DNA of 64,000 nt from Plumapathes pennacea (lineage: Eukaryota; Cnidaria; Anthozoa; Antipatharia; Myriopathidae). Under the pieces are notes generated by a model that saw only the letters and a list, made by a program, of their open reading frames with translations, did no database searches and was not told the DNA's origin. Positions 26,001-38,000 of this stretch are shown here, piece by piece. Made by a program: the position numbers and the translations under genes. The stretch lies in assembly GCA_964036295.1 (NCBI GenBank), contig OZ038472.1:8268001-8332000 (forward strand). The letters are read 5' to 3'. Within the stretch, counting starts at the first letter, position 1. Each line of letters starts with the position of its first letter.

Positions 26001-29000
26001 GAGGCCAATTCTTTCCTCAAAACACTGCTATAAATGTTTTTGGTTATCCCCGAGCGTAATATCAAGTGTACATGGCATAAAAACAAATGCACATCATCAT
26101 ATGGACAGCTAAAGAAACTTCACTGCATAGATCATAAATCACTGTAAATTAATTAGGCACTGTATACTGTAGTAAAAATTGGCAAATATTCTAAAAAACA
26201 CAAACTACAGCTTTTGCAATGGCAAATCAAAGTACAAACACATGTATACAGTTTTGTGTTCTCTTCGATCCTTGTGTATGAAAATGTAGCAAATAATAAC
26301 AAAACACAATCAGTGGTCTGATTAAGCAGGAATTCAAATTAAACAAAATTTCACCATGCATTTTTTGTTCAACTGTTCTTCATTGAAAAGAAACAATGAC
26401 AAAGAATGGCCGTATTGCAATTCTTTCCTAAAACTGCTGTAAATGCTTTTGAATATATCAAATGTATATGGCATGAAAACAAATGCACATCATCATATGG
26501 ACAGCTAAAGAAACTTCACTGCATAGATCATAAAACACTGTAAATTAATTAGGCACTGATATTGTAGTAAGATTGGCAAATATTCTAAAAAAAAACAAAC
26601 TACAGCTTTTGCAATGGTAAATCAAAGTACAAACACGTGTATACAGTGTTGTGTTCTCTTCGATCCTTGTGTATTAAAATGCAGCAAATAATAACAAAAC
26701 ACAATCAGTGGTCTGATTAAGCAGGAATTCAATTTAAAAAAAATTTCACTATGCATTCTTTGTTTAACTGTTCTTCATTGAAAAGAAACAATGACAAAGA
26801 ATGGCCGAATTGCAATTAATGCGTAATTGTGCAAATTTGGCCATCAATACACAGCGAGGTCAAAAATATTACAACTATAAAAGCCATACAGAATAGTTTT
26901 CAATTCTTACCTGCCCCTTGCTTCCTGATGATAAGAACGGGCAGATCACTCAGATTGGCTGGAAGAGTGCTGAGAAATCCCTGAACATCCTGTGGCAAGT
27001 TGAGGACATGACCTTTGTACCCACGCTGGCCGCCGTGTTTCCGGTAAACACACATGATTGGGAAAGCTCTGGCGATCAGCATTTCCTCTACTTCGGTGAG
27101 GTCCTGTAGTTCTGCAGGCACTGTCCCAGGATCCATGTCGTTTTCAGCTGAGAACAATCGACACGAGGTCTTTTTGTCGCGTTTGCACCTGGTGCAGGTA
27201 TAGTTCAGCTCGGGCACACTTTGGTTGGCGATCGGCCATGTTTCTCTGCATACCTTGCAGCGTAAGTGTCGGAGATTTTCCTCAAAGCTGTGAAAGGCAG
27301 TGAGTTCTTCCCGCACCCATTCTTGTTCGTGGAATGGAGGAATTTCTGGATTTGCCCACCCACGGTTATACAAATATTGTTGTTTTTGGCTGCGACGTTC
27401 TTCAATATTAAAACTGCAGCACGCTGTTGTCGGCGTCGAGTGTTGGCTTCATTTTGAGCGTGAAGCCTGCGGGTACTCCGATTCATTGCCACGTCGAGAA
27501 GCTACTCGCTGGCGATTGGATTCTCTTTGCGGAGTTGTCTGTGTCAACCGCTTCTGTTCATGTCGCTTTCGATCGGCATTCATGCGCTGTTTCCTCTGGA
27601 GTTGTCTGCGTTACCCGCTTCTGTTCATGTCGCTTTCGATCGGCATTCATGCGCTGTTTTCTTTGCGGAGACGTTTCTTCGGCACGATTCTTTTTATGAT
27701 GCTGTCGATCATAACAGGATTGTCGCCTTTTCTCGAGACGAATTTGGCGTTGTTCACTCGTTTCACGATTTCGCCTTGCTCGTGCCTGTTCCCCTTCTCA
27801 TTTGAAGACGAGCTTTGCGAGACTGTTGTGTTTCAAGTTTTTCAGTTAAGTTTTCCATTTTCGTGAACGCAGCTACGATATATTGTTGCTTCGTTCAAAT
27901 CTAATTTCTCAATTATTCCGAGTAAAACAATAGGGCACACGTGATCGATCCGGCCTTTGTTATTGGTTAGCGGGGTAACCGCGCCTAAATCGTACGCCAG
28001 ACTGATAGACAACGTTAAATTTCGAGATGGCGACAGGCTTGGAGTCTCCAAGTAGGCGGTATAATATTACTGCATTAGTGTCGTGAGTATTTCCCTCACT
28101 TCGTTCGGGGATCATTAACCCCTGTGATATTTTATTTTTGATAGTGCTGTGCCCCTAATATTTTTTGAATCCAGTGCTGTAATGTTTCAGGGAAAGCTTT
28201 TACTGTTGCACCTGTCTTTTGCATCTTTTTGTACAGTATCGGACTGTTTTGATAAAGAAGTCAGCTACATTTTTGCAAGGTTTATTGCTCCTTCTTAGAA
28301 GAGTTCAGTGGCCCCATCCTCTCCCTCATACCACTGTTGTTTGTCTAACTGAGATTTTAACAGTGTTGTTGCAGTTTAATTGAATTCCTTTTCCACAATG
28401 TGGCATTTGTATCAATGGGGAAGACTGCACAGGAATAGGTTAGGTATATTCTGAAGGCCGAAGGAAACTGATGTTACTGAGCTGGTTTGCCAAATTCCAA
28501 AACAACAATATAAAAATGTTGAAGGGTAACATCCAGCACCAAAGTATGCTTGTCCACAGATGGGTTGATTATTTTGCTCTACTCTGCACACAACTTGGGT
28601 AACTGCATTACCTTATTAACAACTATTGTTTTTTTGAACATGAATGTTAATATCAACATGAAACTTCTTTCATGGACAGAGCTCTCAAACAAATGAAATA
28701 TAGCAGTGTGAAACTTGACCTTAGCTAAACTGATTTTTTCAGAAGGATACTATATATTATGCAATGCTTTATAAGATGAAACAAAGTTCTCACGAGTAAA
28801 TATTGTAAAAATATAGAAGTGTAAATGAATGCAACTTTTGATCCAATACTACCTAATAGTATTAATGCTACAGAAGGACTAAAGATCAAGCAACTGACAG
28901 CAACATGTGCTTCAGATATTCAAAAGTGTACTGAATTAGTCAGATGCAACTGCACCATCTCCTGGTAAAGATTTGTCGTATAAACTGAACAACCTTTCAG

Positions 29001-32000
29001 GTGTTCTGCAGCCTCCACAAATTCATTTATAAAAGATTGTTTCGCATTCTGATCATTACTTATTATCTGTCCTGATTTTCCCCTTGGTGCTCCAACCAAC
29101 TGGATACTCCACTCAGGGCCTAATACAAAGCAATAAAATGATATGCTTGACATTTTAGGACACAGCAACAGCTGCACATCTGCGAATCATCGCCGGAACG
29201 ACAACCGTGCGCAAACAAAGCATTTGACCAAGACTCAATGAATGGGTCAACACAGTTTAATTTACGCCAACGACTCTTAAATGACACAGAAGTGTCGATA
29301 CCATTGATACTACTTCTGATGTAAAACAGCACAGTTTCCCGCCTGAAGCGAGACAGCACTTCGAAACTCTCGTGACAGTATCCCGAAACTCGGAACATGG
29401 CCTTCAAACCTGACAGAGAGATTCCGAGAAATAACTCGTAATAGCCATGCAGAGCTACAGTTGCTTCCCTTTTACCTTTACAATGTTCCTCTCCAGATAG
29501 AATTGTTCTGGCATCGTCAGACAATAAATTAAGCCCTAAAATGTTGATTTCACGGCGCTGAAAAAGGAATCTGACGTGGAGAAGAAAATGGCCATCGCTC
29601 ACGATCAGAGTCACTAAATGAGATTTCGGCCACCAAATTACGAGTAGGTACTGCTACAGTATTGTGCCCCTCAATTATCTCCGATGTATCTATCTCCTGG
29701 CGCCCTCAAAATACTTCAGAGTAGCCGACGCTCAACAAAAACGCGACTCCCGAAAGACAACAATTTGACCCCCAAAATGGCAGATAAACAAAACTCACGT
29801 GGTTTGTGACGTCAACTTGCACGAGCCCAATTGGATTAAAGTTTGTTTTAACGTGTGGGGCAATTGGCCCAACTTGTAAAATACACTTTTAAATGTTTTA
29901 TTGAATTGGCCCCTGGTGTGTGTGATGCAGGTCAGTCACGCGTCATGGACAAGCAGCTCTACTGAGTGCCGAGTGTTTGATGCTCTTCTCACCGAGGCGG
30001 GTCCTGTGGTGGGAGAGCTGCTGGACGATGTGGTTCCCATATTCGCAGCGTGTCTTGACGTCAGTAAGGACCCTGAGTTGCGATTGAAGTAAGTCGCGCT
30101 TGCCTAGTGAAAGCCCGCAACAACTTTCGTCCTGTTCCACGCCACAAATTGAAGGGGAAATACCGTCAAATCCCTCTCCTTACCTCCATAAACTTAATAC
30201 ACGCTGAGTTTGTTAAATAAGCAAACTGGGGTCTTTAACGTGACAATAACTTTTGTTTCTATTTCAACGAGCACAGTAGCAAACAACATTTAAATGGAAT
30301 GTTTTCTACAATAGCGTAAGATGAGATTTATGTATATATATAACATAAGTATAGGATTTTTCAGTCAAGGTTACAGCGAGTTTTTATGATGCCTTTGAAG
30401 GAGAATGAGCCCTTCGTAACAGGATATTTGTGTAAGTATAGTGTAGAAGTTTGAAAATAAATTGATATTTTCTGGAAAGTTACAGATATCAAAAACATTA
30501 CAACGAGGTTCGTATGCATGACTGCAAAATCCCATAAAGTCTGTAAATCGCATTTCCAATGAGATTTCGTCTTTTAATCAAAACTTCCCCAAAACGTTCA
30601 TCTGTAGGTACTCTGTGAGATTATATAAGGTGGTTGTTTTGATGTGAGGATCTCATTTTGATAATTACTCGTGCCAAGGCGAAGAGTGTAAATTTACAGT
30701 TGGTTAATATTTTGCAGTGTCGACAATCTGCACGGCGCTGATTGGTTTACGACGTAATTTTCGCTACAAAGAAACCATTGTTGAAGCGAAGGAATTGAAG
30801 GCGATTTATGCTTACTTGAAGTAAATGAGTCCTGATCAATTTTGAAAACTTGACGCCGGCAAATGACACGTGGCATTTTAGAAAACCAGTTTTTGATCAT
30901 ACAGCGAAGCGAAGTTTGTGTTTCAGCTGACAGGATTTAAGAGCCTCCACCGAATCGTATCGTGCAGAACGTTAAGGTGGTGTTACACTGGTCGATTTGC
31001 AACGTCGATTTGCTCCAAACTCACGCAACAGCGTTGCACGTTTTTAAATCGCTTTCAAAAACTTGCAACGCGTTGCAGCACTGCAAACATCGCGAAAAGT
31101 TGTTCGCAATGCGGTGTTACACCTCAACGATTTTTAGCGCAACATCGCATCGTTGCAAGTCGTCGTCGCAAATCGACCAGCGTAACACCACCTTTAAGGG
31201 ACCAAATGAATTATTGTAGCATGTTTGGTTTGTATGAATATTATGAATTGTGAATATTATTCCGAACATGGTTCGTGTGTTCTTCGATATCCATATTATT
31301 CTTGTGTATCAACTTCAAAATAATTACTAGAAATACGATAATCGCAGATATCCCCTCGCTCAGTAGTGGGTTTTCGGAAAGCGGGACTCTTGTTTATTTT
31401 CGGTTCGGAGATTATTTTTTTGCAAACCACGGCTGTGTAGCGACGTCACCAGTCGGCCGCTAAAAAAAATCTTTGTCGCACGGCAGTCTGGTTTAGTTCA
31501 GACAACGTGCACAGTCTGCAATTTTCGTAGACACTAGCTGAACTTCAAAATTCGCTGAGAAAACATTTACACGCAATTACAGAGTACTCCCGAGGCTTGA
31601 AAGCCAAGCAAAGTCGATCTTGGACACCGAAATTTTTATGAATTTCAAGAAAAGCGACGATTTCTCCAGCCAATGCTTTATCCTAACCACAAACGTGTAT
31701 GCTTGTTTTTTCTTCGAGTGTGACAAAATTTAGAGCCGTCAAAGCGAGTCGCTTGTTTACACGCTTTCGAAGTCTCGGGACCGTGTGAATTTTGGCAGGG
31801 ATTCTATTTTGAACACAACAACTTTTCAAACTGCGTTTGACGATTTTAAAATCTTTGACAGAAAAAAGAAATCAAGTCACTAAATAATACAAGGTCCAAT
31901 TGTATTGAGCGAGCAAACCCGGTCACTAAATAATACAAGGTCCGATTGTGTTGAGCGAGTATCTTACGGGGTCCCGCTAGTAGACAATAATATACAATAG

Positions 32001-35000
32001 ACTGTAATTGTTTAATTTGGAAAGCAGTGGCCGGATATTTTCTACTTTGATAGCCTTCAAAAAGCAAAAGCATTTTAACCCGGTTACATTTTATCCTTGA
32101 ATACAGTGTGCCAACAAACGCGGCGACAAAACTTGTCAGCATGTGTCAGACTGTCAGTGAAATTATGCAAATATGTCAGGAATCGGGTGACACAATCTTG
32201 CACGAAGGCACTCTGAAATAGCTTTGAAAACTAGCGAAAAGATCACAGTATAATCCAACTTGGCCTTCATCACAGTTCCCGGGGCATCAAACGACAAAAT
32301 ATACGGCAATTGTTGAAATACCATAATGATAACACGACCATCATTTAACAAAAGCGTACTGTACGTTAATTGATGTAAATTTTCAAAACTCACCGGTTCC
32401 TGAAAGCCATAGCTTTAGCTCTTTTCCAGCAAAGGAAACAAAACCCAAAACACTATTGTTTACGTCTCCAATGATTTCAAAGTACACTGTATAGAGCAGT
32501 CCTCATACAGTACGAAAATTCCACTTTCCATTGTATTGTGTCGTCATCTTGTCAAACTTGGATTCTGAAAACTACATTCCTGTTATTGTAAAAGGTGAAA
32601 TTTGCCACGATGATTGTTCGATTTCCACCAACTGTATTTTGCTATTTCTTTCTGAAGAAGTGCCTGCGTTTTAACACAATACTGGCGTCTGGGATTGTGT
32701 TCAGGTCGACCAGTTGTGCCTTTAAGAATCCGTTTCACGGCTAGTAAGCTTGCCTCCCATACACCGGCAAAATATCCGGGCAAATTACAGCCGTTCGTCG
32801 AACTGCTTGGCCTTGTATCTGCATCTTATTGTACAAAATCACTTCCGTTCGTACTCTTACAGCTACCGCATGTCACTAAGAAAATGGCGGTTTACAGTTA
32901 AGCCGCCGATGTAACCTCGCAGTGGTCGCTCAACGCGGATGGCCCTGGGGACGAGGTCGTACCCCACACACACACGAACATTAAATTTCGAGATGGCGAC
33001 ACGCTTGGAGTCTTCAATAATGCGATTTTGCTGCATTAGCGTCGTGATTATTTCCCTCACTTCGTTCGGGGACTAGAAATGCGATATTTGCAGTTACACA
33101 CACGAAAATGTTTTGACTCACGTATATCGTAGAATGTCTGGGAGTCAGTGGTGTCTACAATTCGTAAGATGCAAACTCTTAGGCGCGGTTCCTAACTTAC
33201 AAGAACCAATTTGGAAACTAATATTTTCTTCGGAGCAGTTCGGGATAGTTAGGATCTTTTTTGTTTGTGGTTTAGAGCTGTGTAACCGTCCGGGAGTCGG
33301 CCATTTGCACCATGTTTTCCAGGGATGTTTTAAGTCGGAGTTTGACTGTGTTTATTCTTGATTTAGAATGTTTTCACTGCTGTCTCGGCTTCTTCTGAAT
33401 GCTCCATTATCCGTGGATTCACGGCAGAAGTTCAGCGCGTGCTCCGTGACTGTTGTTCAACACATGATCATCCCCAACTGCGTGTGGCGGGCGGGCAGGT
33501 GTGTATCAGGCCCGTTTCAAACGTCGCACCACTGCCGTGCCGAACTCAATGCAAATTTTGTTCAAACAATGGGTTTTTCTCATTTGCATTGAGTTCGGCA
33601 CGGCAGTGGCGCGACATTTGAAACGGGCCTTAGGCAGTCTTGCCACTCTATGATGGGTACTGTATGCCACCTGGAACCAAACTGATTGTTTTATTCTTAT
33701 TTATTTTGTCCTTGCTAACAAAAAAGTACTCCTTGGGTTACAGCATCTTGAATGTTATAAAATTCCAAGCAGTAAAGAGCGATCAATTCTATCTTTCGAT
33801 TTCAAGAATATATGAAATAGTTTAAGAGTTGCCTTTTAATAGCTTGCTCTTGATTCAGTGGTTTGAAGAATCGGCGTTATAAAATTGGTAGTGAAATAGC
33901 AAAGTGAAATGATTCCGTGTGCAACCGTAGAGAACGCGGAGGCATTAGTCACTTTTAATTGATGCTGCTGACCGGTTGTGATCAATGCGGCTGCCTGCTC
34001 TCTTTTAGGACGGCGGCCGCGGTGCGTGCAGCAGCGGTCTCCTGTCTGTGGACAATGCTGCAGGCTGGAGTGCTGTCAACCGGACATCTGCAGCAGCTCA
34101 TAAAAGATCTGCCGACTCAGGTGTGCATTGGATAGTTTAGGATGCCAGGATTTAACTGGTTGGGTCGATAGGTTGCGGTGTTTTGGCTAATTTGTGTCCC
34201 TTTGTGATCGTCCCAAATAGCAAGTTGTAGAGATCGGCAAAGGAAGTGATGAACAGAAAGAAAAGCAGTTAAAAAATAAATGAAAGAGAAAGGCGAACAA
34301 GAAGGTGAACAGGAAGCAAAAACAAAAGCAAAATGCAGATAAATAGCGACATCAGTTTGACTTGACCAGTTATGTGCAAATATTGTACGAAGGTTGTGAC
34401 GTGTGCATATTGTGTGTTTCATTTTAGCTTACTAGTTGCCTTGACGATCACAACAAGACTACGAGATTAGTGACCTGTAAAGCGCTCCAGAAACTGTTGA
34501 TTTTATGTAAAGACAGCTTAGATGGTAAGGATTTTTTATTATTTGCCTGGAAAAGTTTCTAATCATTTTGTGGCCATCCTTGCGATTGAAAGTACCTTAC
34601 AGCTGTAGAGACGGTTGAAGTTCATGGTAAATACTTGCATCTTTTAAAACTTTTTGTCCTGCAGAAGATCTTCTGCACATGCTTTATCCCGAGCTGCTGA
34701 AGAGAATGGACGACAGCAGCGATGAAGTCCGCATAGCAGTTTCTAGGACATTTATCTCTTATTTTAGGTGACTTTATCTTCTTGTTTCTAGGAAACGAGC
34801 ACCGTTAGTTCTTATACTATACTTTGTGATACTGTATTTGTTGTCCCTCTGAATAATGTGGATCAGCAGTTCTAACATTCTGCCATGAACTTTGTTATCT
34901 TGTACTTATTGCAGAGCATTCCCAGAGGATTATGACGGCGAGCTGTACAAGTTACACCTACAAGCTATGTTCAAGGGTCTGCTCGTGCATCTGGACGACC

Positions 35001-38000
35001 CATCTTCCGAACTACAGGTGGGACTGTGCATGCTTTTTGTCGTTGTTTCTTAAAGTGCCCAGTGTCCAAGACTTGTCACTGCTCGTGCTTGTCTCAGTTT
35101 GGATTCTTTTCGTTCTATTTGTTCAGCAACCGTGTACTGGTTCAGGGAAAAGCGATAGCACAGGATTTCAAATCCTCAACCTTGAAACCCAGTCTAAGCC
35201 ATGGCACCTAAAAACACTGACTCACAAAGAAAGAACATACTTCTTGGTTGAAACTGAGTACTAAAACTGAGTATTCAACGAATAATCTAAGTCGTCCCAC
35301 CCGGCCTACCTTATTACACGTTATTTTTGCGACACTTTAATTTCGCGATTTTCGTGAAAATGTGATGTCACCAAAAAAAGTATTGCGAAAATTTGTGTGC
35401 GCGAAAATTAAGTGACCATACATATCGCGCAAAAAGGAGATATTTCCCGTGCAGATGACCCACTTTTACGTTAGCAAGACGCCCCTAAAAATATCTGTAA
35501 TGAAATACCTTTTGCAGAGTTGCGGCAGTTGCAGTGCCAGTACCGCTCTTTTATTGATCACAGTGCACTTGTGTTTAGGAGGCGGTGTTGAGCGCATTGA
35601 AGGAAGCAGCGCATGTGCAACCAAGCCTGCTAAAGGAACAGGTGGAGACTGTTAAACACAAGCACAGAGTCGCTAGGTACGCTTCAATCATTTGTTTTTC
35701 TGCACTTTTTAATTCCCACGCCCTGCGTGGGTACTAATCTAAACACCATATCGTTTTGAAATGTCTGTATTTCACGGACCGACCTCCCCGCGCAGCGGGG
35801 CTTGCTGGGTAAAACATTGCAACAGAATCATGTCCCCGCTACGCGGGGTTTCCTGGGTAAAAACATCGGAACACAATTACGTCCCCGCACCGCGAGGTTT
35901 GCTGGGTAAAACATCAGTATATAATCTCCAACCTCGTTCCCAGGCTCTTTCCTCTCCTGACCTCAACCCCGAATCTCATGTTGAAATGTCTGTATTTCAC
36001 GGACCGACTTTTGATCACGTGGAGTTCTGGTAGTCCGTTGCGGAGCAACGGACACGACAGGAGATTGAATGAGTTTTTGCACTCTTGCCGAACTACGTAG
36101 TGAATATGAATCAAGCAAAGAATCAAACGGAACACTCTCACGAGGAGAAACAAGTTAGTCTTCAAAAACGAAGAGAGCAAGACAGACTAAGACGAACTCA
36201 ACAGCGGAGTATTCGTCTCGAGCGCAGACGGCAAACAGCCGCGCAACGAAAACAACAGCAGTCGAGACAGGACAATACTGTTGCTGTCAAGAAGAGAAGC
36301 AACAGTGTGACCGAGAGCGTTACAAGCAGAAACGAGCTCAGGAGACAACCCGGGAGCATAATATGCAGAAGCGAGCCCAAGAAACAGTTTAGGAAAGATA
36401 ACAGCGCATGAAAGCCGATCGAGAACGAGCTGCTTCCCGACGCCACAATGAAAGGTCCGAAGAAAGAGCTCGTAGGCTTCATGCTTAAAATGAGGCCAAC
36501 AGTCGATGCCGTGAACAAAGTTCGTCTCTTGTCAAAGAGTGTCGCTTCCAGAGACAGCAATATCTACATAGCCGTGGATGGGCTAACCCAAACAACCCGG
36601 CTCTACACGAACAACAGTGGGCACAGGAGGAACTTGGAGCCTTCCACCGCTACGAAGAAAACCTTCGACACCTTCACTGTAACGTGTGTAAGGAGACATG
36701 GCTAATAGTTGCCAAGCAAAGTATGGCCGACCCGAACTATATCTGCACCAGATATATTAAAAGCGAGACAAAAAGACATCGTTCCGCTTATTCTGGGGTA
36801 ACAGCGACATGGACCCTGGCACAGTGCCGACAGAACTACAGGGCCTCAGCAAAGTGGAGGAAATGCTTATCGCCAGGTTTTTTCCCATTATGTGTGTTTA
36901 CCGGAAACATGGCGGCCAGCGTGGGTACAAAGAGCATGTCTTCAACTTGCTACAGGACGTGCAAGGATTTCTTAGCAGTCTCCCGCCAATGTGAGTGACT
37001 TGCCGATTCTTATCATCAGGAAACAAGGGGCAGGTAAGAAATAAAACACTTCCTTTTCTTCCTTTGTACCTGGGCAATAATGCTTATCAGCCGTTTCGGA
37101 AAATGCAGTAGTTTTCTTTGCTTTGTTGTTCTTTCATTACGTTTGTTTTTAGCTCGTGAATCCCACTTTGTGGGATTTGCGAGGTATAGTAATCACTTTC
37201 CCTTCCCTACTTCCCTGCTTCCCTATTCCCTCTGTTGTCAACAATGGATTTCCAAATAAAGCAGTTGCGGTTTCCCCAATTTGGGCATGATGAAGGCGCG
37301 TAACAGGGTGTGTCGAACAACGCAGTTTGAAAGCAAGATGTTGTCGTAGTTATTGCGACCATATTTTTGTTCAGAACGTGTGCTCATTTTGAAGGTTTGT
37401 CATGCTTTTGAAGTTTGTTTGGCCATTGATTCTGAGCTTGGTTGTGTTTCACTCTGTTGTGTTTTGCGTTGTTATTGCGACATTTTGGCGCGGTGCCATG
37501 AAGGTCAAACAATCAGTGGCAGCAATGGCGTTATCACAAACAAATCTGAAGCCGTTGGTTTAGTATCCGCCAAAATTTCTGTAGTGACAGTAAATACGGC
37601 TTGGAAGATACTAGGCCGAAAGATATTGAATCTTGGCTTTGAAAAGGCCAAAAATATCCATTTCCGGTGAATGTTTACAAGTTCATAAGTATGCAAATTA
37701 GTCAGGTATTTCAATTCTTGGTTTGCATGTGACGTCATAAAAAGCCATCTCAAAAGTAACGTATCCTTTAAGTCCAATACATTGATACATTCAAGACTAT
37801 CATGCCTTAAGACCTAAAGCAAAATTCTGAGTCGATACAAAATATCTATCGGGATCTATGGACGTTTGAATACCGTGACAACAAAGCCGTGTGACACGCT
37901 CGTGACCGACTAAATCGGTGCTTGTGTCTGAACTATAAAGTTTTCCATCACGAAACAATTTAAAATTGGCACTGCGAAAGATGTGAAGTAACTAAACATC

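Larger units (their letters stand above)
24436..28111 (-). mobile_element. Helitron relic (H4), 3.7 kb, both termini intact
   Basis: Read on the minus strand it starts TCCCCGAACGAAGTGAGGG after an A (28111) and ends GCGATTATCGTATTTCTAG before a T (24436), the canonical A/T Helitron insertion. The leader exon (27858-26911) is near the 5' end and finishes at a consensus donor. The remaining 2.4 kb towards the 3' end is AT-rich with a tandem duplication (26005-26815). No helicase domain is visible, so it is non-autonomous or internally replaced. Confidence 0.85.
23493..29831. mobile_element. Inverted-arm element split by a Helitron
   Basis: Long inverted arms start ATTGGGCTC at 23493 and end GAGCCCAAT at 29831. 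Similarity is strong for about 400 bp (23493-23880 against 29445-29831) and then patchy to about 24100. Without the nested Helitron (24436-28111) the element is about 2.66 kb. It carries an unassigned minus-strand ORF region (28920-29614), whose first 50 codons recur in the left arm. Superfamily not recognised. Confidence 0.65.
33632..35578 (+). other. Exon-dense part of DNAAF5 with short plain introns
   Basis: Between exons 10 and 14 the introns are 140-560 bp and free of recognisable repeats, unlike the rest of the gene. Confidence 0.6.

Noticed and set aside
27300..27866. 188-codon + strand ORF, apparently long enough to be a gene
   Set aside because: It is the antisense shadow of the Helitron leader exon on the minus strand.
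31850..31990. Second small transposon in the minus-strand Helitron
   Set aside because: Only a short tandem duplication was found, with no TIRs or target duplication.
35780..35900. CRISPR-like array (regular GC palindromes with spacers)
   Set aside because: Only three units, the interval sequence is itself repeated, and the DNA is animal; it is a Helitron hairpin array.
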